Source: an uncultured Lewinella sp. (GTDB lineage: Bacteria; Bacteroidota; Bacteroidia; Chitinophagales; Saprospiraceae). Taken from it: 38,611 nucleotides of DNA. Shown one piece after another: positions 1 through 7,728 of this stretch. The notes beneath the pieces are model-generated. The model did not search any database, was not told the origin of the DNA, and saw only the letters and a program-made list of their open reading frames with translations. A program made the translations under genes and the position numbers. The DNA lies in contig CALMYQ010000075.1 in the NCBI GenBank assembly GCA_937873655.1, forward strand, positions 1 through 38,611, given 5' to 3'. Every line of letters starts with the position of its first letter. Within the stretch, counting starts at the first letter, position 1.

Positions 1-103
1 CTTCAGTTGGCAGTCTTCAGTTGGCAGTCTTCAGTTGGCAGTCTTCAGTTGGCAGAAACCAGTATCCAGTCTTCAGTTGGCAGTTGGCAGTTGGCAGTCT
101 CCC
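1..103. repeat. 14-bp and 7-bp tandem repeats at left edge
   Basis: The unit CTTCAGTTGGCAGT is repeated head to tail four times at 1-56, the last copy ending in A. It returns at 71-84 and is followed by TGGCAGT units of 7 bp. The array probably continues beyond the left edge. The same words occur in the opposite orientation at 2628-2648, just before glpX, and at 19608-19666, so this is one member of a dispersed intergenic family. It has no spacers and no coding character. Confidence 0.9.
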
Positions 104-106
104 CGT

Positions 107-2392
107 CTACCTTCTACTGTCTACCGTATAATACCGATCATTCCACCAGACCCCTTTCTCCAGCTGTTTATACACATCGAGCCCGGCAGGCCGGATCAGC
201 AGTTCGTCCAGCAGCAGTTCGTTTTTGCCGAGATCCTTGTTCAGGAAAGTCCAGCGAATGGCGGAACCCGGTTGTTCTGCCCGGACCGGCCATTCGATCA
301 GGGCCCATCCGTTGGTGTCGAACACTTTGACCTTATCCTTGACCTGCGACCGGGCGGATTGGCGTACTTCCCCTGAGGTGGGGTTGTAGAGCTGGATTTC
401 CATATCGCTCCGGGTATTCAGGTCGCCGTCGATATACATCCAGGCGGAAAAAACATAAGCCTGCGCACTGTCGCCGGGAAGCGGACCGTCGTACAGGGTG
501 CTGAGTTCATTCATGATGCCTTTGAAGCCGCCGGCTCCTGAATAGGGATGATCGGATGGCTTGTCATCGAAAGAGCGGTAGACGAACCGGGCTGTGGAGT
601 CGCTCAGCAGCCAGCCGTCCCGGGCGGATAGGGCGTCGCCGGACATGCTGCTCTGGATCGAAGCTATTTTGCGGTTGATCCGTTCCTGAAAGGATTCCAG
701 CGGCAGTTCGTACAACCGGAATTCCTTTTTCTCGTAGAGGAGCAAGGCGCCGTCGAGCAAATGGCGGAAATCCTGACCGAAATCGGCGTGGCGGATGGTA
801 TCCCAGGCCATGAGCAGCGGCTTTTTGTTGGGAAAATCCGACAGGATAGCCGGCAAACGGTACGGCTCGGTCACCAGTTGCAGTTGTTTGAGGGTTTGCG
901 ACCGGGAGGTCCGGGTAAGGTGCGATCCTGAAAGGGGCAATCCTGTCTGGATGGAAATGGTCTCGCTTTTCTGGGCGACCAGGCCGCTGATGTCCCACCA
1001 GAACTGATCGGATCCCAGGTTGAAATAGGGAATGGGCAAAATGGATTGATAGGCGGCAAAATTGACCTCCTTCAGGTCGGTAAACCGCTTGCCCGGTTCG
1101 TATTCTTCAATGGGGTCCAGCCGCAGGTCTTTATCCCAGGCAAAAGCATGTGCTTCGAACAGCAGGACGGCTAGCGGGAGGGCCATCATCAGCGGCTTTT
1201 TGCCCCATACCCGGTAAATGGCCGTGATAGCCGCTATGTTGACGGCATAATAGAAGACCCAGGCAAACCGCCCGATGGACCTGAACTGGCGTATCGGACC
1301 GGTATGGTTCAGCAGGCCTTCCAACCCGGGAATGATGAACGGTACGCCGAACGCGAAGATCAGGATGGCAGCCGAAGCGACCAGGGTATAGATCATCCAC
1401 TGCCTGCGGTCGACGGGTTGTTCTGCAGGCATAACCGTATCAAACCGGCGTTTTGCCAGCGCAACCACCAGCAGAACCAGGCCTGCAATGGCAGTTAATC
1501 CGATATAATTGCGCGCCTCGAAATCGAAATGCCGCAGTTTCAGCATATGCTCGCCCAACCATTTCCAGTGGGGCTCGAACGGCGAATACAGTAATCCGCC
1601 CGGATAGGCCCGGTAGTTGAAAAAGCCCCAGGGCAATCCGGACCGGTCGTTCACAGGGTCGCCGGCATTCATCCACCAGCTGAAGAAGACGAAAGGGAGA
1701 AGGACCGCCAGGCCGTAGTGCAAGGCATAACGGAGCAGCCGTTTCCAGTCGCGCCGCCATAACCAGCGGATGCCCATGTATCCCGTGATGGTGAATGCCA
1801 TGATGGCAAAGAAATAGAAGTGGATCTGGGCAAATATAAAAATAGACAGCCCAAGGCCCAGGGCCCACCGCCAGTCCTCGCGTTCTTCCCATCGCAGCAG
1901 CAGATAAAATACAACCGGAACGACCTCCGGATGCGCCAGCCCGTAATGGGTGCTCATGCGGTGTATCTGCGGCGACAGAAAGGCAATGCCGATGGCTGCC
2001 GCGACCGAAACCCAGCCCGGCAAGCCCAGCCGCATGAAGATCAGCCATAAGAACACAGCGGCCAGCAAAATGGAGACCAGCATGGAAAAATGCATGATGC
2101 CCAGCGCGTAGTGCTCCAATCCAAGGAACTTGACCGCATTGCTGAGCAGCGGCTGGCAATTGCCCGGAATGACATGATCGCCGAACGGGTAATTCATCCC
2201 GGCATAATGGGAGTATGTCGTGTCATTTTTTATATGGTACAGATAGGCGTGATAGGCCTGGTAACCGTCTCCCCAGGGTTCAATGACCCGGCTGTTGCCG
2301 TATTCGAAATAATCGGGGAACCGCCACAGAACCGCTGCTGAAGTCAGGGCGACGAGAATGACCAGGGAAAGGACGTACATGTTTTTAGACAT
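107..2392 (-). CDS. Large polytopic membrane protein with C-terminal soluble domain (GT-C-like, function unknown)
   Basis: About 761 residues. A first hydrophobic helix follows MSKNMYVLS. Many further membrane segments fill the first ~420 residues, and the last ~300 are soluble with a beta-rich pattern. The layout (hydrophobic N-terminal two thirds, aromatic-rich extracytoplasmic loops, C-terminal soluble domain) resembles GT-C glycosyltransferases or YfhO-type proteins, but I see no diagnostic motif and leave the function open. The start at 2392 is preferred over the in-frame upstream ATG at 2431. A perfect -7 box TATATTTG at 2414-2421 would start transcription near 2408, downstream of that ATG. 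The gene ends only a few bases from the tandem repeat at the left edge. Confidence 0.8.
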   Translation of the reverse strand: MSKNMYVLSLVILVALTSAAVLWRFPDYFEYGNSRVIEPWGDGYQAYHAYLYHIKNDTTYSHYAGMNYPFGDHVIPGNCQPLLSNAVKFLGLEHYALGIMHFSMLVSILLAAVFLWLIFMRLGLPGWVSVAAAIGIAFLSPQIHRMSTHYGLAHPEVVPVVFYLLLRWEEREDWRWALGLGLSIFIFAQIHFYFFAIMAFTITGYMGIRWLWRRDWKRLLRYALHYGLAVLLPFVFFSWWMNAGDPVNDRSGLPWGFFNYRAYPGGLLYSPFEPHWKWLGEHMLKLRHFDFEARNYIGLTAIAGLVLLVVALAKRRFDTVMPAEQPVDRRQWMIYTLVASAAILIFAFGVPFIIPGLEGLLNHTGPIRQFRSIGRFAWVFYYAVNIAAITAIYRVWGKKPLMMALPLAVLLFEAHAFAWDKDLRLDPIEEYEPGKRFTDLKEVNFAAYQSILPIPYFNLGSDQFWWDISGLVAQKSETISIQTGLPLSGSHLTRTSRSQTLKQLQLVTEPYRLPAILSDFPNKKPLLMAWDTIRHADFGQDFRHLLDGALLLYEKKEFRLYELPLESFQERINRKIASIQSSMSGDALSARDGWLLSDSTARFVYRSFDDKPSDHPYSGAGGFKGIMNELSTLYDGPLPGDSAQAYVFSAWMYIDGDLNTRSDMEIQLYNPTSGEVRQSARSQVKDKVKVFDTNGWALIEWPVRAEQPGSAIRWTFLNKDLGKNELLLDELLIRPAGLDVYKQLEKGVWWNDRYYTVDSRR

Positions 2393-2413
2393 AGGCAATC
2401 GGCCAATATGGCC

Positions 2414-2421
2414 CAAATATA
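2414..2421 (-). promoter_or_regulatory. Bacteroidota -7 box TATATTTG
   Basis: On the minus strand TATATTTG matches TAnnTTTG exactly. It lies 22 bases upstream of the chosen ATG of the membrane protein. No clear -33 TTTG is seen at the usual spacing. Confidence 0.55.
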
Positions 2422-2662
2422 AGGCAATCAATGGTACAGAACGGCCCGGAATGGTTTTTTATCCGCATCCGCCTTCCGGAAAAATGGATTTACTACCTTT
2501 ACCAACCACATTAACCTGACCCGGTACGAGGTCATGCTCGACCCGGATAAGGCGTTACCCAATTGTATGGCCGGCATCACCCTCCACGACGGAGTCGGCT
2601 CCGCTCAGTGTAAAGATAGGGAGGACTGCCAACTGCCAACTGAAGACTAAAAAACAAATGAT
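2422..2662. other. Intergenic gap with open frame lacking a start, then repeat words
   Basis: No convincing gene. One plus-strand frame is open from 2423 to the stop at 2648-2650 and reads plausibly protein-like in its middle (RYEVMLDPDKALPNCMAG), but it has no suitable start and its end lies in the dispersed repeat word ACTGCCAACTGAAGACT. It may be a gene remnant or chance. The glpX promoter should lie here, but no TAnnTTTG box stands out. Confidence 0.4.
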
Positions 2663-3646
2663 ATGGCATATCGCGATTTGGCACTTGAAATTGTTCGGGC
2701 TACCGAGCTCGGGGCTATTGCGTCCTCTTATTTTGCCGGCAAGGGAGACAAAGAGGGCGGCGACAAGGCTGCGGTGGACGGTATTCGGTATTACCTCAGC
2801 ACCATTGATATTGACGGAACGGTGATCATCGGCGAGGGCGAAAAGGACAAAGCGCCCATGTTGTTCAACGGAGAGAAAGTGGGAACGGGAAAGGGACCGA
2901 AAGTGGATATTGCCGTTGACCCGGTGGAGGGGACGACGTTGCTGGCCAATGGGCAGTTTAACGCCGTGGCGACCATTGCCATGTCAAAACACGACAGCAT
3001 GTTGCGGCCCGGCAGCTCTTTTTATATGAACAAGCTGGTGGTGCCCGGTCAGGCTAAAAACGCGATCGATATCCGGAAGCCGGCGAGCGAGAACCTGAGG
3101 AATATTGCCGAAGCCCTCAACAAGGATGTCCGGGCATTGGCTGTTTTTGTGCTCGACCGCCCCAGGCATGAAGAACTGATCCGCGAGATCCGCATGCTGG
3201 GCGCCAGGATCTTCCTGGCCCCGCACGGGGACGTGACCGGCGCTGTTGCCGCTGCATTGCCGGATACTGAGATAGATGTCATGATCGGCATCGGCGGCAC
3301 GCCCGAAGCGATCCTGTCGGCGGCGGCGGTCAAAGCTATGGACGGGGGCATGCAATGTATGCGTGCGCCGCAGTCCGAGATAGAAAAAAGCCGGCTGTTG
3401 GCAGAGGGCGCCGACCTGGAAGAAGTGCTGAACCTGGACAACCTCATCAGCTCGGACGATGCCTATTTCGCAGCCACGGGCATCACCAGCAGCCCTTTCC
3501 TGAAAGGCGTTACCTTCAAGGCCAATGGAATTGTAACGACCCACAGCATCGTTATGCGATCCAGGTCGGGGACCGTTCGGTATATCGAAGGAATTCACAA
3601 CCTGAAAAAGAAACTTTCCGGGGTGGAGTACGAGCTTCCCGGGTGA
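2663..3646 (+). CDS. glpX: Class II fructose-1,6-bisphosphatase
   Basis: 327 residues, the usual length for GlpX. It hydrolyses fructose-1,6-bisphosphate to fructose-6-phosphate in gluconeogenesis, in the cytoplasm. Family signatures are clear: GEGEKDKAPML near residue 57 and the metal-binding VDPVEGTT near residue 89, both part of the Li-sensitive phosphatase fold, and the IGIGGTPEA loop near residue 211. The C-terminal part is complete. The GH43 gene begins 34 bases after its stop on the same strand, so the two may be co-transcribed, though no functional link between them is obvious. Identity is near certain from the motifs. Confidence 0.96.
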   Translation: MAYRDLALEIVRATELGAIASSYFAGKGDKEGGDKAAVDGIRYYLSTIDIDGTVIIGEGEKDKAPMLFNGEKVGTGKGPKVDIAVDPVEGTTLLANGQFNAVATIAMSKHDSMLRPGSSFYMNKLVVPGQAKNAIDIRKPASENLRNIAEALNKDVRALAVFVLDRPRHEELIREIRMLGARIFLAPHGDVTGAVAAALPDTEIDVMIGIGGTPEAILSAAAVKAMDGGMQCMRAPQSEIEKSRLLAEGADLEEVLNLDNLISSDDAYFAATGITSSPFLKGVTFKANGIVTTHSIVMRSRSGTVRYIEGIHNLKKKLSGVEYELPG

Positions 3647-3680
3647 TTGATACACAAAACAGCCGATTAACCGGAGTCTG

Positions 3681-5327
3681 ATGAAGTATTGGCAGATTAA
3701 AAAAATTGCGTTCTTTTTTGTCTTTGCGGCAGGCGCCCTGCCGGTTTTTACCCAATCACCAGGCGGGATCTCCCAGGTTTGGGTGGCCGACCAGGGGGAC
3801 GGCACCTATAAAAATCCCATCCTGTACGCCGATTATTCCGATCCGGATGCGATCCGGGTAGGGGAGGACTATTACCTGACGGCCTCCAGCTTCAATTGCA
3901 TGCCGGGACTGCCCATTTTGCATTCCAGGGACCTGGTAAACTGGGAAATTATCGGCCACGCCCTCCAAAAGCAGATCCCGGAAGCCTTTTTTGAGGTCCC
4001 GCAACACGGCAACGGGGTATGGGCGCCCTGCCTAAGGTACCACGACGGCGAATTCTACATCTATTGGGGCGACCCGGACCACGGCGTGTACATGGTCAAA
4101 ACCCGCGACCCGGCCGGAGATTGGGAGCTGCCGGTGCTGGTAAAAGAAGGCAAGGGCATCATCGATACCAGTCCGCTCTGGGACGACGACGGACAGGTCT
4201 ACCTCGTACACGGGTGGGCCGGCAGCCGTGCAGGCGTCAACAGCCTGATCACCGTCAATCGCATGAATGCCGATGGCACCCGCGTCCTGGATGAAGGCAA
4301 ACACGTGTTCGACGGTCACGACGGCCACAAGACGATCGAAGGCCCCAAATTCTATAAGCGAAACGGCTATTATTACATTTTCGCTCCCGCCGGCGGCGTA
4401 CCGACCGGGTGGCAGTTGATCCTGCGATCCAGGGATATCTACGGTCCGTACGAAGAAAAGATCGTATTGGAACAAGGCAGCACGCCGGTCAACGGCCCGC
4501 ACCAGGGCGGCTGGGTGGAAACGCCCGGCGGAGAATCCTGGTTCCTTCATTTTCAGGATGTCGAAGCCTACGGCCGCATTCTTCACCTGCAGCCCGTACA
4601 CTGGGTCGGCGACTGGCCAATGATGGGGAACGACAAGGACGGCAACGGGGTGGGCGAACCCGTTTTGAGACATAAAAAGCCCGATGTGGGCGCCACCTAC
4701 CCCATTCAGACACCTGCCGAAAGCGATGAATTCAATACGGATGAGTTGGGGTTGCAATGGCAGTGGCACGCCAACCCCCGGGTAGTGTGGAGCGCGCTGC
4801 TGCGCGGCAAGGATTATCTGCGCCTGTTTGCGGTGAATCAGCCGGCAGGCGCTGCCAACCTGTGGCCCGTGCCCAACCTGTTGTTGCAGAAATTTCCGGC
4901 GCCGGATTTCACAGCCACCACCAAAGTCACCTGGCAGGTGGAATTCGAAGCCTGGCAGGAAAAAAAAGCGGGGCTGATCATAACCGGCAATGACTACGCT
5001 TACCTCGCTATCTCGCAGGACGACAAGGGGTACAAGATAAGCCAGGCCCGCTGTAAAAATGCTGAAAAAGGCACGGCCGAAGAAGTCGTTGCGGAAAAAC
5101 GGATCGGCACGGACACGGCATACCTCCGGGTGAATGTCAGCGGCCCGGATGCCAAATGCCGGTTCAGTTACAGCGAGGACGGGCAGCGTTTTACACCCAT
5201 CGGCGAGGAATTTACCGCCTTGCCCGACAAGTGGATCGGCGCAAAGGTGGGCTTGTTCGCTACCAGCGCCAGCAATGCCCGACGGGGCAGTTATGCAGAT
5301 TTTGACTGGTTCCGGGTGACGAAATGA
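3681..5327 (+). CDS. Secreted GH43 glycosidase (beta-xylosidase/arabinofuranosidase-like)
   Basis: 548 residues with an N-terminal signal peptide (about residues 7-25: IAFFFVFAAGALPVF). It hydrolyses plant-type hemicellulose side chains or xylo-oligosaccharides outside the cytoplasm; the exact substrate is not readable. The five-bladed propeller runs from about 45 to 330. The catalytic base Asp is in YSDPDAIR, the pKa-modulating Asp in GIIDTSPLWDDDG and the general-acid Glu in TIEGPKFYK. From about 350 onward there is a concanavalin-like beta-sandwich domain typical of GH43 beta-xylosidases. It follows glpX closely. No SusC/SusD genes flank it, so it is not in an obvious polysaccharide utilisation locus. 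No T9SS tail is present. Confidence 0.9.
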   Translation: MKYWQIKKIAFFFVFAAGALPVFTQSPGGISQVWVADQGDGTYKNPILYADYSDPDAIRVGEDYYLTASSFNCMPGLPILHSRDLVNWEIIGHALQKQIPEAFFEVPQHGNGVWAPCLRYHDGEFYIYWGDPDHGVYMVKTRDPAGDWELPVLVKEGKGIIDTSPLWDDDGQVYLVHGWAGSRAGVNSLITVNRMNADGTRVLDEGKHVFDGHDGHKTIEGPKFYKRNGYYYIFAPAGGVPTGWQLILRSRDIYGPYEEKIVLEQGSTPVNGPHQGGWVETPGGESWFLHFQDVEAYGRILHLQPVHWVGDWPMMGNDKDGNGVGEPVLRHKKPDVGATYPIQTPAESDEFNTDELGLQWQWHANPRVVWSALLRGKDYLRLFAVNQPAGAANLWPVPNLLLQKFPAPDFTATTKVTWQVEFEAWQEKKAGLIITGNDYAYLAISQDDKGYKISQARCKNAEKGTAEEVVAEKRIGTDTAYLRVNVSGPDAKCRFSYSEDGQRFTPIGEEFTALPDKWIGAKVGLFATSASNARRGSYADFDWFRVTK

Positions 5328-6560
5328 TCAGGTGCGGTTCCAGATATCCAGATAGATCTTCCAGTCTCCATCCGGCATTTTCCGCCATACAATGACGTAT
5401 TTGCCGCGCCAGGGCGCCTCAGCGCCGTCGGCTGCGCGGGTTTTTCCCTCATAATATCCCCAATCGTAGGCCTCTTCGCCGATGATGCGGATCTCTTCGG
5501 GCATGATCCGGTGGTGGATGGTCCTGGATTTGCGTTCCGGCGGCGGGATCCAGTATCCGGCGATGGCTTTGGCGCCTTGGAGGATCTCCATCCGGTCGGG
5601 GAATATCTTGGCGTCAGCGGTATAGGCGTTTACCACTTTATCGTATTCACCTGCTACAAGGCTTTTGGAAAAGGCATCAATATTTTGATGGATCCTTCCA
5701 AGATCGGTGGCCAGGAATTGTTTTTTCAGTGTCTCGTAAGTATCGGATAATTCTGCAATGAGCGGCAGGGACTCGTGGAGGTTTTCCTTGCCCATGAAGG
5801 CGGCCAGGGCTTTGCCGTCCAGACGGCCGATGAGGGCTGTCCATCTATCCCAGGCCGGGAGTTTTTCCAGTTGGCCGTAATACAATTCATTGAATCCTTC
5901 AACGGCGTAATATTGGGTTCTGTCGATCCAGGGGTCATCTCCTTCTGCAAAAACGGCAAACGGGGCGATCATATCTTCCGAAGAAGGGTCGAGGCTGTAT
6001 CGCTTGCCGAAACTGTATCGCGCGGCCAGCCACGCCCGCTTCCCAACTACGCCCAGGGAAGGATCGGCGGGAAACCACTCCCCGTCGGCGTTGTCGAAGA
6101 TTTCCAGCCATACGTGATCATTGTGCTGTTTGCCGAAGACGGAAGCGCGCACACCGTCCTCTTTCACCCGTTCTTCCGCATCTTTCTGCCGCCTTTCGGC
6201 CAATACGTGAAGGTTGACCTCCCGCACGCGCCGCATCTTCAGGCCGAGGGTTTCCATGCAGGCTTTACTCACCTGAGCGAGCTCGTTGCAATTGCCGCCT
6301 TTGCGTTCCAGAATGTCCTGAACGGTGCGGCGTTGGTAGTCGGTAGCCGTCCAGTCGAAATACCGTGCAAACCAGTCGATCACAAAGGACGCCTTTTCAA
6401 AATCCGTGTCGGCATCGCGGGTGACGTAATGAGCGAATGCCGGCAGATCAGTGACGGCCAATGCGTATAAACTGTCAACAGGGAGTGTTTTTTCCTGAGA
6501 AAAAGCCCAGGTGGAAACAAACAACAGGGTGATTTGAGCCAGTTTTTTCATGGTGTTCAT
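5328..6560 (-). CDS. Secreted transglutaminase-like protein with SnoaL/DUF4440-like C-terminus
   Basis: 410 residues with a signal peptide (MKKLAQITLLFVSTWAFS). A transglutaminase-like cysteine-protease-fold domain spans about residues 50-190. The nucleophile Cys is in GGNCNELAQ, the His in DHVWLEIF and the Asp in WFPADPSLG, so the triad is intact. The last ~120 residues (from about 285: IHQNIDAFSKSLVAGEYDKV) look like a SnoaL/NTF2-like domain ending in GKYVIVWRKMPDGDW, a usual DUF4440 ending. It is convergent with the GH43 gene, with adjoining stop codons. Two Met codons (6560, 6551) are possible starts. Substrate is unknown: such proteins may be peptidases or cross-linkers. Confidence 0.82.
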   Translation of the reverse strand: MNTMKKLAQITLLFVSTWAFSQEKTLPVDSLYALAVTDLPAFAHYVTRDADTDFEKASFVIDWFARYFDWTATDYQRRTVQDILERKGGNCNELAQVSKACMETLGLKMRRVREVNLHVLAERRQKDAEERVKEDGVRASVFGKQHNDHVWLEIFDNADGEWFPADPSLGVVGKRAWLAARYSFGKRYSLDPSSEDMIAPFAVFAEGDDPWIDRTQYYAVEGFNELYYGQLEKLPAWDRWTALIGRLDGKALAAFMGKENLHESLPLIAELSDTYETLKKQFLATDLGRIHQNIDAFSKSLVAGEYDKVVNAYTADAKIFPDRMEILQGAKAIAGYWIPPPERKSRTIHHRIMPEEIRIIGEEAYDWGYYEGKTRAADGAEAPWRGKYVIVWRKMPDGDWKIYLDIWNRT

Positions 6561-6665
6561 TTTGAAAGAATGTCGGGAATATTCAACCTAATGACAAGGG
6601 CGCTGTCCGGGGGTTGCAATTTCCAGGTTATTCAAATTAATCCTATTTTCGGGATCAATCGTTAA

Positions 6666-6953
6666 TCAGGAAAAAAAAATGACCGAAGCATTGACGGCTC
6701 GCCCATGTTTTACGCCTCCGGTGCAGGCGGACAGCGGATCTGCGTTTTCCCGGAAGATGACCTTGTGGTGGTTCACCTTGCGGATCCCTATCAGAATCAA
6801 AATGTCCCGGAAGAATCGGTTCAGGAATTGCTGGGCATGATCCTCAAAGCCAGGGTAGGGGAACCGGCCGCCGGTCCGCAGTTTGAAACCCTTTCGCCGC
6901 CTGCAAACCCGGGGCCCACGATGACATTATCATGTATTATTAGCAGCCAGTAG
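6666..6953 (+). pseudogene. C-terminal remnant of a serine hydrolase (beta-lactamase family)
   Basis: An open frame after a stop at 6663 reads GSPMFYASGAGGQRICVFPE and then DDLVVVHLAD. This is the KTG/HGG-loop and following strand found near the C-terminus of class C beta-lactamase-like hydrolases. The preceding ~250 residues, including SxxK and YxN, are absent, and upstream DNA is AT-rich without coding character. The tail (VPEESVQELLGMILKARVGEP) ends normally. It is not a copy of the intact serine hydrolase at 7729-9750, whose corresponding segment differs (SHGGADAGYRTSLARFP). I read it as a decayed gene. Confidence 0.65.
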
Positions 6954-7463
6954 GGTCTTGGCGTCCTTCCACGCGATCCGCAGGCAATCCGCAAACCCGC
7001 CGCCGGGGGTATCCCAGTTCTTCATGCCGGCATTCCGGCCGCCCATCCGCTCATAAAATGCGCGGGAGGCGTGGTTGGCCTCCAGTACCCAAAGATAGAA
7101 ATCGTGGCGGTCGTAGGTCTCAACTATCCATTGGGCGGTCATTTGCATCAGTACTTTTCCGATCCCGCGCCCTTTGTAATCCGGCCGGACGTGGAGGTTG
7201 TCCAGATATGAGCCCCATTCCGTGTCCTCCAATCCGTAGCCGAAGGCAAAGCCGACCAACCGGCCGTTCTCTTCGGCTGCGGCTCCCCATTGGTTGGATT
7301 GCGGTTGGGCAAAGCGCTCGGTCCAGACCTGGATGCGGTCGTCAAAGATCCCGCCGTCCAGATAGGAATCCGGGAAAATGCCGCGATAGTGATCCCGCCA
7401 GCTCTCGGTATGGAGCTGGGCTATGGCTTCGGCGTCTTTGGAGGTAACCGGTCGGAAGAGCAT
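6930..7463 (-). CDS. GNAT-family N-acetyltransferase
   Basis: 177 residues from MLFRPVTSKDAEAIAQLH. The acetyl-CoA-binding motif A is present (LHVRPDYKGRGIGKVLMQ, the Q/RxxGxG/A loop), and motif B follows (YLWVLEANHASRAFYERMGG). It transfers an acetyl group from acetyl-CoA to an unknown amine. The start at 7463 is chosen over 7490 because a perfect -7 box TACTTTTG lies at 7488-7495, placing the transcript start near 7482, downstream of the alternative ATG. Its 3' end overlaps the end of the serine-hydrolase remnant on the other strand by 24 bases. Confidence 0.88.
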   Translation of the reverse strand: MLFRPVTSKDAEAIAQLHTESWRDHYRGIFPDSYLDGGIFDDRIQVWTERFAQPQSNQWGAAAEENGRLVGFAFGYGLEDTEWGSYLDNLHVRPDYKGRGIGKVLMQMTAQWIVETYDRHDFYLWVLEANHASRAFYERMGGRNAGMKNWDTPGGGFADCLRIAWKDAKTLLAANNT

Positions 7464-7487
7464 TTTGAAAGGTAAAAGTTTGTAATG

Positions 7488-7495
7488 CAAAAGTA
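7488..7495 (-). promoter_or_regulatory. -7 box TACTTTTG of the GNAT gene
   Basis: An exact TAnnTTTG match on the minus strand, 24 bases upstream of the chosen ATG at 7463. It decides the start codon of the acetyltransferase. Confidence 0.6.
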
Positions 7496-7532
7496 GGATA
7501 ACGGAGGGAATTGGGGAATAGTTCCGTTTATG

Positions 7533-7725
7533 GTCATTAGTCGTAAGTCATTAGTCGTAAGTCATTAGTCGTAAGGCATTGTGCCGTCCCTGTGACGGGC
7601 GCCCGGCAATGAAACAGTTATCAGTGGGCAGTGATCAGTGGTCAGTTATCAGTCTGAATAAACGGCGTCTTCCTGCCCCTGAGACGGAAGCCCGGCAATG
7701 AAACAATGAAACAATGAACCCATCC
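7533..7725. repeat. Intergenic simple-repeat cluster
   Basis: GTCATTAGTCGTAA is repeated three times in tandem at 7533-7574 (14-bp period). It is followed by CAGTTATCAGTGGGCAGTGATC-type short repeats at about 7617-7652. Two degenerate copies of a phrase ending in GCCCGGCAATGAAAC lie at about 7580-7616 and 7674-7705, the second extended by AATGAAACAATGAA. A related phrase (GAGACGGACGCCAGCAATAAA) recurs at 37439-37459 upstream of the second GNAT gene. Nothing else is seen in this gap. Confidence 0.8.
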
Positions 7726-7728
7726 AAC

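Noticed and set aside
1..103. CRISPR-like array of short repeats
   Set aside because: The 14-bp copies are contiguous with no spacers, and the same word is scattered in other gaps.
107..2392. Assignment of the large membrane protein to a named glycosyltransferase
   Set aside because: Only the overall hydrophobic pattern suggests GT-C; no catalytic motif could be identified.
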